A stretch of DNA of 64,000 bases from Autumnicola tepida (GCF_031846485.1 NZ_JAVRHQ010000004.1:124001-188000), one strand, 5' to 3'; shown: positions 33,552 through 42,222, counted from the stretch's first letter. Notes: generated from the letters alone by a model not told the origin. Numbers and translations: made by a program.

Positions 33552-33675
33552 GAGTTGTTTCCGGTTTGGTCTAATAGTTTCAAAGAGAAGCTGAAACCAT
33601 ATTGCCTTGCGGTAGCCAGTTTCAGCTTAGTAATCGTACTAATTCATAAGCCCGGGAAACAACTCTTTTTTATAC
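33552..33675 (+). terminator. Large branched hairpin with T-run between lipoprotein and YjbH genes
   Basis: Outer stem GAGTTGTTTCC (33552-33562) / GGAAACAACTC (33655-33665), inner stem AAGCTGAAAC (33588-33597) / GTTTCAGCTT (33619-33628), then TTTTTT. It can act as a terminator or attenuator that lowers expression of the genes behind it relative to the lipoprotein. The second copy of the module has only 30 bp here and no hairpin. Confidence 0.55.
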
Positions 33676-33717
33676 AATTTCACTTCTCACTTCTCACTTC
33701 TCAGTACTTAAAAGTAC

Positions 33718-34515
33718 ATGCGTTTAAAAATAATTCTTTTTCTTTCCATTATATATTTCCCGAAAGATGTGACCTCCCAGGTCAATATCATGGGAAAGTC
33801 AGGGTACATCAATACCCCCTCAGCAGAATGGTTTGAGGATAAACCGCTGGGTTTTTCATATGCGCTTATGCCTGGAAATTATAGTGTATTCGGCAATGAA
33901 TTTACCGATGTCCAGTTTTACAACGCAAGAGCTTCTATAACCTCATTTTTTGAAGTCAATCTTAGCATAGCCCATCGCCCTGCCCGGGCAAAAATCAATA
34001 AACTTGGTATAGGAGACCGTCAACTGGATTTTGGATTTCGGCTTCTAAAGGAAAAAAAATACTGGCCGGCTATAGTATTGGGATGGACCCCGCCGGGCTC
34101 GGCCGCACCTTATCTTGCCCATGATTATCTGGCGCTCACAAAAAATTTTAAGACGGGTTTTGGGGATTTTAGCCTTACTACCGGCTATGGTTCTCCTTAT
34201 GTCTTTCTGAAAAAAAATGATTCGAATTCTTTTCTGGATTTTCATATTGAAAAGAAAACAGAAACCAGGCTAAATGCCAATTATCTTACCGGAGTTTTTG
34301 CCGGCTTTTCTTATCAACCTGTTCAATGGGGAGGTGCAATGGCTGAATATGATTCAAATACCCTAAACGCTGGTGTTTTTATCCAGCCCTGGGACTGGCT
34401 TAATCTTCAGGGATATACTTACGAGGGAAAGGAATGGGCTTTTAGTGCCGCATTAAATTTTTCACTGGACTTTTTACCTAAAACTTTAAGAAGCTATGAG
34501 AAATTCAGGTATTAG
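33718..34515 (+). CDS. YjbH-like outer-membrane protein, N-terminal half
   Basis: 265 aa with signal peptide (cut near TSQ, residue 20). GKSGYINTPSAEWFEDKPLG is the YjbH entry motif (G-x-x-x-TPSA), and LGIGDRQLDFGFRLLKEKKY and VLGWTPPGSAAPYLAHDYLA are beta-rich barrel segments. YjbH proteins (GfcD in group-4 capsule operons) are large outer-membrane barrels next to Wza-type exporters, usually about 700 aa. Here the following gene has the rest, so the family protein is split. The two genes overlap by 20 bp. Role in EPS export is inferred from the gfc-like order lipoprotein, YjbH, Wza, Wzc. Confidence 0.7.
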   Translation: MRLKIILFLSIIYFPKDVTSQVNIMGKSGYINTPSAEWFEDKPLGFSYALMPGNYSVFGNEFTDVQFYNARASITSFFEVNLSIAHRPARAKINKLGIGDRQLDFGFRLLKEKKYWPAIVLGWTPPGSAAPYLAHDYLALTKNFKTGFGDFSLTTGYGSPYVFLKKNDSNSFLDFHIEKKTETRLNANYLTGVFAGFSYQPVQWGGAMAEYDSNTLNAGVFIQPWDWLNLQGYTYEGKEWAFSAALNFSLDFLPKTLRSYEKFRY

Positions 34516-35638
34516 TCTGTTGTTCATTTTTCTCGGTTTAAGTCTGAAGGCCCAGGAGATAAAGAAAACTCTTTGGAAGCAAGGTTTCGAAAACCTAATT
34601 ATTCAGGATAAATCAGATAGCCTGAAGCTGTTTTTTGAACACAGGGAATTCCGAAACCCGTATCATAGCATGTTCTTCGCAGGGATGATCCTCGAAGATC
34701 AAGATGATCTAGAGAAAAATGATATTAAATGGATCCCGCTCTATCATAACCAGCACGTAGGTGTTTATGATGCTGAGACTTATAAATTCCATTCCCTGGA
34801 TGCAGAAGAAAAGAATTTTTTTGCTAAAAATAATAATGTTTTTAGAAACTACCGTTTTAATTTTAGATTACATCCCGAAGTAGTTTCCCGTTACGGTTAT
34901 TATGAAGATCCTTTTGAAACCAAGTTTAATGTTTTGCTGGATACCCGGCTTTACCTGGCTCCGGGCCTGAGCCTGCAAACGGGAATCAGCATTCCAATTG
35001 TGAATAGTCTGGATAATCAAGGCATGAAATTACGGGCGGCCCCCAGTATGCTGCATTATTTTACCCAGCCCTGGAATTCTCATTTTTTTAGCCTGAGTGC
35101 AGGAACTTTTTATAATGATCGCTATGGTTTTGATCTGGAATACAGGTATGCACGTTTGGCTTCTACATGGAGTTTTGGTTTTGCCGGCGGAGTGACGGGA
35201 TTTTATAGGCTGTATGGTCTGGAATATTATTCTGAGTCTATGGATAACCTATATGGAGTAGCCGATGTAGAATGGAGAACCGGAATAGAGAATACGAGCC
35301 TTAAATTAAGTATTGGTCAGTTTTTGTATAAGGATAAAGGAGCTCGCTTAGACCTGATAAAACAATTTGAAGCTGCAGAAATAGGACTGTTCGCAGCCGG
35401 AACCGATATTGGGGTAACGGGTGGTTTTCAGTTCGCTTTTTCCCTATTTCCGGGTAAGATCCTTCGCAGTAAAAAGCTCGAGCTAAGAACTACAGAAGAA
35501 TTCAGATGGGAATATACCTATAATAATGAGGATCCTGTAGCAAGACAGTTCAGGATTGGGATGCCCCGGCTGGCAAATATGTTGAGGAATTATAATGAGG
35601 CCTGGATTAAACATTTGTCAAGGAACAATAATCAGTAA
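34496..35638 (+). CDS. YjbH-like outer-membrane protein, C-terminal half
   Basis: 380 aa with its own signal peptide (LLFIFLGLSLKAQ), so it is exported as a separate chain. The segments RLYLAPGLSLQTGISIPIVN, DRYGFDLEYRYARLASTWSF, LKLSIGQFLYKDKGARLDLI and the last part LELRTTEEFRWEYTYNNEDP are repeated beta strands like those of the YjbH C-terminal region. Together with the upstream protein it sums to about 645 aa, near the size of one YjbH. The pair probably forms a two-chain barrel. A paralog pair with the same split is at 61797-63696. Confidence 0.68.
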   Translation: MRNSGISLLFIFLGLSLKAQEIKKTLWKQGFENLIIQDKSDSLKLFFEHREFRNPYHSMFFAGMILEDQDDLEKNDIKWIPLYHNQHVGVYDAETYKFHSLDAEEKNFFAKNNNVFRNYRFNFRLHPEVVSRYGYYEDPFETKFNVLLDTRLYLAPGLSLQTGISIPIVNSLDNQGMKLRAAPSMLHYFTQPWNSHFFSLSAGTFYNDRYGFDLEYRYARLASTWSFGFAGGVTGFYRLYGLEYYSESMDNLYGVADVEWRTGIENTSLKLSIGQFLYKDKGARLDLIKQFEAAEIGLFAAGTDIGVTGGFQFAFSLFPGKILRSKKLELRTTEEFRWEYTYNNEDPVARQFRIGMPRLANMLRNYNEAWIKHLSRNNNQ

Positions 35639-35745
35639 GCAGGTGTCAGTTATCAATTGATTTCAGCTAACTATAAAGCATTTATAAAACGTTAAAAAAT
35701 TGTGAATTTCTTCTATAAGAATCTTATATTCGCAGCCAATTTATA

Positions 35746-36546
35746 ATGATGAAAATGAAGCGACCCCAAATCGTAATAGCCTTACAGGTAGTCTTTTGTA
35801 TGTGTATTCTAAGTTCCTGTGTTTCCCGAAAAGAGATTGTATATTTCCAGGGACTGGAACAGGCTGGTGAACGCCTGGAAATGAACAAGGATAAAAGTTT
35901 AAAGATAAAGCCTAATGATTTGCTTACCATTGTTGTTTCTGCACCGGAGCAGGCAGCGGCAATGCCATTTAATCTTCCTGTAATGGGTATGCCAGAAAAG
36001 GGAGATAGTGGATTTTCTGTTACCGGTCGTCAACAACTTCAAACCTACCTGGTGGATGCAGAAGGAAATATTGAATTTCCTATTTTGGGAACAGTGAATG
36101 TTAGCGGGCTAAGCAGGCAGGATCTTCAGGAAAAATTAAAATCTGAAATCCGGGAATATGTTCAGGAGCCAATCGTAAATATTCGTCTGGTTAATTTTCA
36201 GGTGAGTGTTTTAGGGGAAGTGAATCGTCCGGGAACCTTTGAAATTCGTGATGAATATTTAACCCTTCCTAAAGCTTTGGGACTGGCAGGTGATCTTAGT
36301 ATTTATGGAAAGCGGAATAACGTCCTTGTAATGCGTGAAGATCAGGGCAAAAAAACCTATAAATATCTTGATTTAACAGATCCGGGAATTGTGGACTCTC
36401 CATTTTATAATCTTCAGCAAAATGATGTAGTCTATGTAGAACCAAATAGGGCACAAAGGCAATCTGCCAGCTATAATAGGAATGCAGGAGTCTATATTTC
36501 TATCGCTTCTGTATTGGTCTCTTTAGTAGTTTTAATTACCAATTAA
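35746..36546 (+). CDS. wza: Wza-type polysaccharide export lipoprotein
   Basis: 266 aa. Lipobox ILSSC with Cys25, Poly_export domain at about 50-165 (IKPNDLLTIVVSAPEQAAAM, YLVDAEGNIEFPILGTVNVS), one SLBB domain at about 168-245 (VSVLGEVNRPGTFEIRDEYL, DVVYVEPNRAQ) and a C-terminal membrane helix (VYISIASVLVSLVVLIT), as is common in Bacteroidetes. It forms the outer-membrane channel for the polymer. It is followed 3 bp later by the Wzc gene. Either of two adjacent ATGs (35746, or two codons later) can be the start. Symbol given by family role. Confidence 0.9.
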   Translation: MMKMKRPQIVIALQVVFCMCILSSCVSRKEIVYFQGLEQAGERLEMNKDKSLKIKPNDLLTIVVSAPEQAAAMPFNLPVMGMPEKGDSGFSVTGRQQLQTYLVDAEGNIEFPILGTVNVSGLSRQDLQEKLKSEIREYVQEPIVNIRLVNFQVSVLGEVNRPGTFEIRDEYLTLPKALGLAGDLSIYGKRNNVLVMREDQGKKTYKYLDLTDPGIVDSPFYNLQQNDVVYVEPNRAQRQSASYNRNAGVYISIASVLVSLVVLITN

Positions 36547-36549
36547 GTT

Positions 36550-38943
36550 ATGTCACAACAACAACATACAACAGGCAGGCCTCAGGAAGAAGAAATAAAT
36601 TTACGAGAGGAGCTTGAGAAATATTTAAAGTATTGGCCATGGTTTGTTCTGGGGGTGATTATATGTGTAGCCGCCGCCTTTGCCTATCTAAAATTTAGTA
36701 TTCCCACGTATAGCACTACAGCAAGCATTATTATAAAGGATGAAGATAGCAAGAGTCCTTCTTCTGAAATGGCTGCTTTTGCAGATCTGGGTTTGCTAAA
36801 TGGGATGGGAACAAACTCAATAGAAAATGAAATAGGGATTCTTAAATCCCGAAGGATGATGGCGAATGTTACCAGGGCTCTGGATCTTAATATTCGTTAT
36901 TTTGAAGATGTCGGCATTAAGACTATTGAATTATATTCTAAAAGTCCGTTTATAGTACAGGTGTTAAAGATTGATGAGGAGCTTCTTTCTGAAATAGATC
37001 CTGAAGTAGGAACTACCTTTAGGATTGAAAAAGCAGGGAAGGATTTTCAGCTAAAAAATATAAATACAGCAAAGGTCGATAAAACCGATGCAGGAAGGGC
37101 AATAAATCTTGGATTTGCTGAAGTACTTGTTCAAAAGAATGAACTAAGCGATTACGAAGATTACGAGGAGATCCTGGTTAATTTCTCAACAATAGATGCA
37201 ACGGCCTCTAACTACCGCGAGAAGCTACAGATTAATCTGACCGATAAGAATTCTACTTTAATAGAACTGGGGCTGGAAGATCAGGTTCGTGAAAAAGCAC
37301 GAGATGTACTGGATCAGTTGGTGATGGAATATAATCGGGAAGCCATAGAAGATAAAAATCTGGTAGCAAGGAATACAGCTAAATTTATTGATGAAAGACT
37401 TTCTATTATCAATGAAGAACTCGACTCTGTAGAAACAGGGAAAGAAGAATTTAAGGAGTCTAACAGTCTTACTGATATTGAAGCCGAATCATCCATTATT
37501 ATTGAGAATGCAAGTGAATATAATAAGCGGCAGGCTGAAGTTGGAACACAATTGGAGCTGGCTAATGCGATGATTTCTTATATTAATAACGATGAAGAAA
37601 ACGGCTTATTACCTTCTAATCTCGGCATCCAGGAGGAAGGAGTGAACCAGAGTATCATTAAATTCAATGAACTGGTACTGGAGCGCAATCGTATTTTGAG
37701 CGGAAGTACAGCTAAAAATCCTCTTGTAATCAGATTAAATTCTCAGATCGAACAGATCAAGGCGAATGTACTTCAAAGTCTGGAGCGCATGAGGTCAAAT
37801 CTAAGGATCGCTCAAAAAGATTTGGATAGACAGAGTGCGGTGATAGGCTCTAAAATCGCAGCTGTACCCTCAAAGGAAAGGGAATACAGAGGGATTGAAC
37901 GCCAGCAGAATATTAAGGAAGCTTTATACCTATTCCTTTTGCAGAAAAGGGAAGAGAATTCTCTTTCTCTTGCCGTAACTGCGCCTAAAGCTAAAATTGT
38001 TGATCGTGCCTACAGTTCTAAGGCACCGGTTTCTCCAAAACCAAAGATTATCTTACTGGCCGCTTTAATCCTGGGAATAATGATCCCGTTCCTGATAATC
38101 TATATCAGGAATCTGCTTAACAATAAAATACGGAACCGTGCAGATATTGAACGGGCGGCGAAAGAAATACCGATTGTGGGAGAGGTGCCAAAAGTTGCAA
38201 AAAATCAAAAGGATATTATTGAGAAAAGTGACCGAAGCATTCTGGCCGAAGCGTTCCGCATATTACATACCAACCTGCAATATTTACTGGTTAACAGCAG
38301 CGATAAAAAAACGGGAATAAAGATCTTTATTACTTCTACGGTAAAAGGAGAAGGAAAAACTTTCACCGCCTTTAACCTTGCCATGACTCTTGCCAATAGC
38401 GGTAAGAAGGTGGTTGTGGTAGGGGGTGACCTTAGAAATCCGCAATTACAGAGATATGAGACTCAAACAAAAAATATGTTAGGAGTTAGTGACTTTCTGG
38501 TCAATGGTCAAAATAGTCTTGAAAGCCTCATTAAACCTTCTAAACTCCATTCAAACTTGTTTCTGCTGGCCTCAGGCAGCATTCCGCCTAACCCGGCAGA
38601 ATTATGGAGACAGGATAAGACAGCTACATTATTTATTGAGCTGGAATCTAAATTTGATTATGTGATTGTGGATACCGCGCCCTCTATGCTTGTAGCAGAT
38701 ACCTTTCTTATTAATAAATATGCAGATCTTACCTTATATATGATTAGAGCCGGTTATACAGAGAAGAAGCTTCAGGAATTCGCGCTTGATGCGAAAAGAG
38801 ATGGAAAACTGCATGATGTTGGATTCGTATTAAATGATGTTGAGTTATCAAATTTTGGTTATGGTAATAAGTATGGTTATTCCTATGGTGCTGAGGAAGA
38901 AGGTTTCTGGAGTAAACTAAAGAATAAGGCAGCTTTTTGGTAG
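36550..38943 (+). CDS. wzc: Wzc-type chain-length regulator and tyrosine autokinase
   Basis: 797 aa. First membrane helix at about 33-51 (PWFVLGVIICVAAAFAYLKF), Wzz domain, long periplasmic coiled coil (about 250-430), GNVR motif region with ITAP-like second helix at about 499-520, then the cytoplasmic BY-kinase: Walker A STVKGEGKT (about 596-604), Walker A' VVGGDLRNP and Walker B YVIVDTAPS. The Tyr-rich tail YGNKYGYSYG is the autophosphorylation cluster. It couples polymerisation to export through Wza. No Wzb-like phosphatase is in the window. This is the last gene of the first locus, 209 bp before the right attachment core. Confidence 0.93.
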   Translation: MSQQQHTTGRPQEEEINLREELEKYLKYWPWFVLGVIICVAAAFAYLKFSIPTYSTTASIIIKDEDSKSPSSEMAAFADLGLLNGMGTNSIENEIGILKSRRMMANVTRALDLNIRYFEDVGIKTIELYSKSPFIVQVLKIDEELLSEIDPEVGTTFRIEKAGKDFQLKNINTAKVDKTDAGRAINLGFAEVLVQKNELSDYEDYEEILVNFSTIDATASNYREKLQINLTDKNSTLIELGLEDQVREKARDVLDQLVMEYNREAIEDKNLVARNTAKFIDERLSIINEELDSVETGKEEFKESNSLTDIEAESSIIIENASEYNKRQAEVGTQLELANAMISYINNDEENGLLPSNLGIQEEGVNQSIIKFNELVLERNRILSGSTAKNPLVIRLNSQIEQIKANVLQSLERMRSNLRIAQKDLDRQSAVIGSKIAAVPSKEREYRGIERQQNIKEALYLFLLQKREENSLSLAVTAPKAKIVDRAYSSKAPVSPKPKIILLAALILGIMIPFLIIYIRNLLNNKIRNRADIERAAKEIPIVGEVPKVAKNQKDIIEKSDRSILAEAFRILHTNLQYLLVNSSDKKTGIKIFITSTVKGEGKTFTAFNLAMTLANSGKKVVVVGGDLRNPQLQRYETQTKNMLGVSDFLVNGQNSLESLIKPSKLHSNLFLLASGSIPPNPAELWRQDKTATLFIELESKFDYVIVDTAPSMLVADTFLINKYADLTLYMIRAGYTEKKLQEFALDAKRDGKLHDVGFVLNDVELSNFGYGNKYGYSYGAEEEGFWSKLKNKAAFW

Positions 38944-39070
38944 GCAACGGATTAAAATCAAAAACTTGGCGATCACATTATAGAATATTTATTAGGACCC
39001 GGTTTTCACAATTGGAATTTTTCACCACTTTTTCTTGCCTGTTTTGTAAATAAAAATTTAAGAAAATGTT

Positions 39071-39096
39071 AAAGGTGTCTAATTCGGGGGCACTCC
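39071..39096. repeat. Diverged copy of the 34-bp left-end repeat
   Basis: Starts AAAGGTGTCTAATTCGG and then differs at a few bases (GGGCACTCC for TGGCACTTT). It lies 56 bp inside the right core, in the place of an integrase arm site at the island's right end. Confidence 0.5.
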
Positions 39097-39151
39097 AAAA
39101 AGCCTCCCCTGGAAAGCCCAGTAGCTAAGGCTTTTGCCAATACTCGCGTAC

Positions 39152-39170
39152 TCCCACCTCGAGTACTTTT
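39152..39170. repeat. attR core: second 19-bp direct repeat
   Basis: TCCCACCTCGAGTACTTTT, exact copy of 4909-4927. Here only the 3' end of the tRNA is present, so it is the far end of the island. Confidence 0.85.
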
Positions 39171-39188
39171 TGCAAATTAAATAAAATC

Positions 39189-39224
39189 AAAACCCCGTAA
39201 ATTTCACTGTTTACGGGTTTTTTC
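39189..39224 (+). terminator. Rho-independent terminator after attR core (sister of 4946-4980)
   Basis: CCCGTAAA / TTTACGGG stem with loop TTTCACTG, flanked by A and T runs. Sequence and position relative to the 19-bp core match those at the left end with a few substitutions. Confidence 0.75.
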
Positions 39225-39256
39225 ATTTTTGGCTGTATCAAATAAAATCAATTGGA

Positions 39257-39290
39257 ATCAAATAAAAGGTGTCTAATTCGGTGGCACTTT
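39257..39290. repeat. 34-bp left-end repeat, copy 2
   Basis: Identical over 34 bp to 5014-5047. It lies 86 bp to the right of the 39152-39170 core, as copy 1 lies 86 bp to the right of the left core, but no integrase follows. Confidence 0.7.
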
Positions 39291-39598
39291 GATTATACCC
39301 GAATATCTTGGTGAAGAACATTTTAAGGGAGAAAAGGTTACAGGAACATTTTTTTCTTCCAATTGGTGTCCCATACATAAATATTGCGGCTTTTTTTACT
39401 ATCCTTATCCACTTTATCAAATCTGATTTAGGACTATATTGTGAACAAAATTTTTATTTCTGAAGTATGGTGTTGGAAATCCTGTTTCTGTTTAGATATT
39501 TGCTTTCATTTGTTTATTACGAACATCAAATCTAATGTCCATATTCCTGCTTTTTATGCTCTCCTTTCAGGGTTTAAATAAGGCATGTGCCAAAAAAC

Positions 39599-39700
39599 AG
39601 TTCGATTAGCTCCAGCGATATTTCAGATCTTTTCCTCGATGAGGGGAACTGGCTATGGGTAGCTACCCTTGGTGGCGGACACAATCTCTACAATCCCTGA
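39599..39700 (+). pseudogene. Relic of a two-component regulator propeller repeat
   Basis: The plus frame reads SSISSSDISDLFLDEGNWLW then VATLGGGHNLYNP and a stop. This is one Reg_prop blade (SxDISxLFxD...LWVATxGGGLNxY) as found in the periplasmic part of Bacteroidetes hybrid sensor kinases. Nothing else of that protein is left, only a weak DPGTIASNHF echo about 50 bp later. Confidence 0.6.
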
Positions 39701-39926
39701 ACCGGATAAATTTAACGTTTTAAATCTTCTGTAGATCCTGGCACAATAGCCTCAAATCATTTTAATCCCATCTCAAGTTGCCAATACCTGCTCATGTCCA
39801 CTTTTAAGGATGCCTGCGTGTGGTGCTCAAATTCAAGGCCTTTCCCAAACTACTTTACTGCTTTAAATTTAAAATTTGTAGCTTTATAATCTTAATAACC
39901 TCCGGTGCCCTACCCGGATTGATAAT

Positions 39927-40415
39927 ATGTTAAAGACAATCATGAAGTGGTACGTGTTGTATACCAGGCCAAAATGGGAATTGAAGGTAGATAAGGCTTT
40001 GCGGAAGCTAAAGGTGGAAACCTACTGTCCAACCCACACCGAAGTAAGGCAGTGGAGTGACCGTAAAAAGAAAATTACCTCCCCTCTTTTTAAGTCTTAC
40101 ATATTCGTGCGCCTTCATGACAAGGATCGTTCTGTGGTATTTGATGCGCCTGGAGTGGTAAGATATCTTTTTTGGCTGGGCAAACCTGCTGTGGTAAGGG
40201 ATGAAGAAATTAAGACTCTGAGGAACTGGCTGGAAAACGATGAGGTGGATGCGGTTAAGGTCGAAAAATATTCTGTAGGGGACACCGTAAAAATTTCCCA
40301 GGGGGCGCTAAAAGACCAGGAGGCGAATATCGCTGAAATAGGGAAAAAGAAAATGCGCCTGTTCCTTCCGGCTATAGGTTGCCTTGTGACGGCAAAAATT
40401 TCTGATGTGGTATAA
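39927..40415 (+). CDS. NusG-like antiterminator heading the second EPS locus (UpxY type)
   Basis: 162 aa, or 157 from the second Met (MKWYVLYTRPKWELKV at 39942), which lines up with its paralog at 13671. NusG N-domain (VETYCPTHTEVRQWSDRKKK, FKSYIFVRL, FDAPGVVRYLFWLGKPA) and KOW region (VGDTVKISQGALKDQEANI). Expected to bind polymerase on the leader and keep the long operon behind it transcribed. The two paralogs share the block EVRQWSDRKKK but differ over the rest, which may give each locus its own antiterminator. Confidence 0.85.
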   Translation: MLKTIMKWYVLYTRPKWELKVDKALRKLKVETYCPTHTEVRQWSDRKKKITSPLFKSYIFVRLHDKDRSVVFDAPGVVRYLFWLGKPAVVRDEEIKTLRNWLENDEVDAVKVEKYSVGDTVKISQGALKDQEANIAEIGKKKMRLFLPAIGCLVTAKISDVV

Positions 40416-40508
40416 TTTCCAGGGAATATTATTTCCAATCTTACCATATTGGCAGCTTAAGCTTTCCGGAATTCCTATATTTGAGATCAATTCATAATTT
40501 TTTAGAAT

Positions 40509-41108
40509 ATGAAGAATCTTTTCCTGGAAGAAGAGGCGCTAAGTCGGGAAGAAAAAATAAATCTGAAGGGACATAAACCCACAGTGGTATGGTTTACCGG
40601 CCTTTCGGGCGCGGGAAAATCCACTCTTGCCAAACTTCTGGAGAAAGAGCTTTTTAAAAGAAGTGTTCACACCTGTCTCCTGGACGGGGATAATATTAGA
40701 AGTGGCCTGAACTGCAATTTACATTTTACTGAAGAAGACAGGACGGAGAACCTAAGGAGAGTGGCAGAAGTGGCCAAACTCTTTTTGGAAAGCGGGATCG
40801 TGGTGATTTCAGCCTTTATTACTCCTTTAGCGAGTGACCGGCAATTAATAAAAGATATTGTTGGGGAAGAAAATTTCCTGGAGATTTTTGTATCCACTTC
40901 CCTGGAAGAATGTGAAAAAAGGGATGTAAAAGGTTTATATCAAAAAGCCAGGGCTGGGGAAATTACCAATTTCACGGGGATCTCTGCGCCTTATGAAAAA
41001 CCTGTTGCTCCAGATGTGGAGGTTTCGACAGAAGATTCTGCCCTGGAGGTTGAGATAACAAAAATCCTGGAAATTGTAGAGTCCCGGATTAATACCGGCT
41101 GGAACTAA
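40509..41108 (+). CDS. cysC: Adenylylsulfate (APS) kinase
   Basis: 199 aa, full length. Walker A GLSGAGKST (about 31-39), LLDGDNIRSGLN (about 57-68), DRTENLRRVAEVAKL and the lid-region AFITPLASDR followed by EIFVSTSLEECEKRDVKGLY are the CysC landmarks. It phosphorylates APS to PAPS. CysD/CysN are not in the window. Placed second in an EPS locus and with CysQ two genes on, it points to PAPS use for a sulfated polymer or to a captured part of sulfate metabolism. No sulfotransferase was recognised here. Confidence 0.9.
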   Translation: MKNLFLEEEALSREEKINLKGHKPTVVWFTGLSGAGKSTLAKLLEKELFKRSVHTCLLDGDNIRSGLNCNLHFTEEDRTENLRRVAEVAKLFLESGIVVISAFITPLASDRQLIKDIVGEENFLEIFVSTSLEECEKRDVKGLYQKARAGEITNFTGISAPYEKPVAPDVEVSTEDSALEVEITKILEIVESRINTGWN

Positions 41109-41142
41109 ACTCAGCTATCTAAAAGCAAAAAGATAAAATCAA

Positions 41143-42105
41143 TTGGAAAGAAAAAAGATACTAATAACAGGAGGAGCCGGTTTTGTGGGCTCGCATTTAT
41201 GTAAAAGGCTCCTGCAAGAAGGCAATGAAGTCATCTGCCTGGATAACTACTTTACCGGTAGCAAAAAAAATATTGTCGAACTGCTGGATAATCCATATTT
41301 CGAAATGGTAAGGCATGATATCACCCAGCCCTATTTTGCCGAGGTGGATGAGATTTATAACCTCGCCTGTCCTGCCTCTCCGGTGCATTACCAGTACAAC
41401 GCCATTAAAACGATAAAAACTTCGGTGATGGGCGCCATCAATACTCTTGGTTTGGCAAAAAGGGTAAAAGCAAAGATCCTGCAGGCCAGTACCAGCGAGG
41501 TATACGGCGATCCTGAGGTACATCCGCAACCCGAAAGTTACTGGGGCAATGTAAACCCTATAGGCCAGCGCTCCTGTTATGATGAAGGGAAGCGATGTGC
41601 CGAAACCTTGTTCATGGATTATCATTTGCAAAATAATGTGAATATTAAAATTATCAGGATCTTTAATACCTACGGTCCAAATATGAATCCTGATGATGGC
41701 CGGGTGGTTTCCAACTTTATTGTCCAGGCCTTAAAAGGAAATGATATCACTGTTTTTGGGGACGGCAAACAAACCCGTAGCTTTCAGTATGTAGATGACC
41801 TGGTGGAAGGAACTATAAGAATGATGAATAGCCGGGACGGATTTACAGGGCCCGTAAACCTGGGGAACCCGGGGGAATTTACCATGCTGGAACTGGCAGA
41901 TAAAATTATAGAGCTCACGGGCTCCAAATCCAGGATAGTACACCTGGATCTGCCAAAAGATGATCCTACTCAGCGCAAGCCGGTAATCGATTTGGCAAAA
42001 AAGGAGTTGAATGGCTGGGAGCCGCAGGTTGCCTTAGAAGATGGCCTGGTAAAAACAATTGCTTATTTTGAGGACTTACTCAGGTTGGAGAAAAATTTAA
42101 TCTGA
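41143..42105 (+). CDS. UDP-glucuronate decarboxylase (UDP-xylose synthase)
   Basis: 320 aa, short-chain dehydrogenase fold. NAD motif ITGGAGFVGSHLCK (about 7-20), active-site Ser/Thr region QASTSEVYGDP, catalytic SCYDEGKRCAETL (YxxxK) and the UXS-type NTYGPNMNPDDGRVVSNFI. It turns UDP-glucuronic acid, made by Ugd at 49366, into UDP-xylose. The start is TTG at 41143; there is no ATG upstream in frame and a later start would delete the glycine loop. Lies between cysC and cysQ in one orientation. Confidence 0.9.
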   Translation: MERKKILITGGAGFVGSHLCKRLLQEGNEVICLDNYFTGSKKNIVELLDNPYFEMVRHDITQPYFAEVDEIYNLACPASPVHYQYNAIKTIKTSVMGAINTLGLAKRVKAKILQASTSEVYGDPEVHPQPESYWGNVNPIGQRSCYDEGKRCAETLFMDYHLQNNVNIKIIRIFNTYGPNMNPDDGRVVSNFIVQALKGNDITVFGDGKQTRSFQYVDDLVEGTIRMMNSRDGFTGPVNLGNPGEFTMLELADKIIELTGSKSRIVHLDLPKDDPTQRKPVIDLAKKELNGWEPQVALEDGLVKTIAYFEDLLRLEKNLI

Positions 42106-42222
42106 AAAGTTTTGCCACCGGGGCAAGGGTACGCCCGGACCCTCGGGAAAAAACTCTGTGGAGGTTTTGAAAAAACACCTCCTTCAACTTAAAATATTAG
42201 AACTTTTGAAGAGAACTTAAAT

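Larger units (their letters stand above)
4909..39170 (+). mobile_element. Integrative mobilisable island in tRNA-Leu carrying an EPS locus
   Basis: Bounded by the 19-bp direct repeats at 4909-4927 and 39152-39170 (about 34.3 kb). The left 6.5 kb has integrase, excisionase-like protein, DnaD/DnaC-like pair, MobC-like protein and relaxase. No mating-pore (tra) genes are seen, so it would be mobilised by another element. The rest is a decayed stretch and a whole EPS locus ending with Wza and Wzc. The glycosyltransferase section (16.7-30.4 kb) is visibly more AT-rich than the flanks, in keeping with transfer. Excision has not been shown. Confidence 0.75.
38944..39926. other. Junction region between the two EPS loci
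   Basis: About 980 bp without an intact gene. In order it holds the diverged 34-bp repeat copy (39071-39096), the 19-bp right core, a terminator, the 34-bp repeat copy 2 and a relic of a regulator propeller (39599-39700). The other minus and plus frames here are short and without domains. Confidence 0.7.

Noticed and set aside
41197..41631. 144-codon minus frame
   Set aside because: Antisense to the UDP-glucuronate decarboxylase, no domain.
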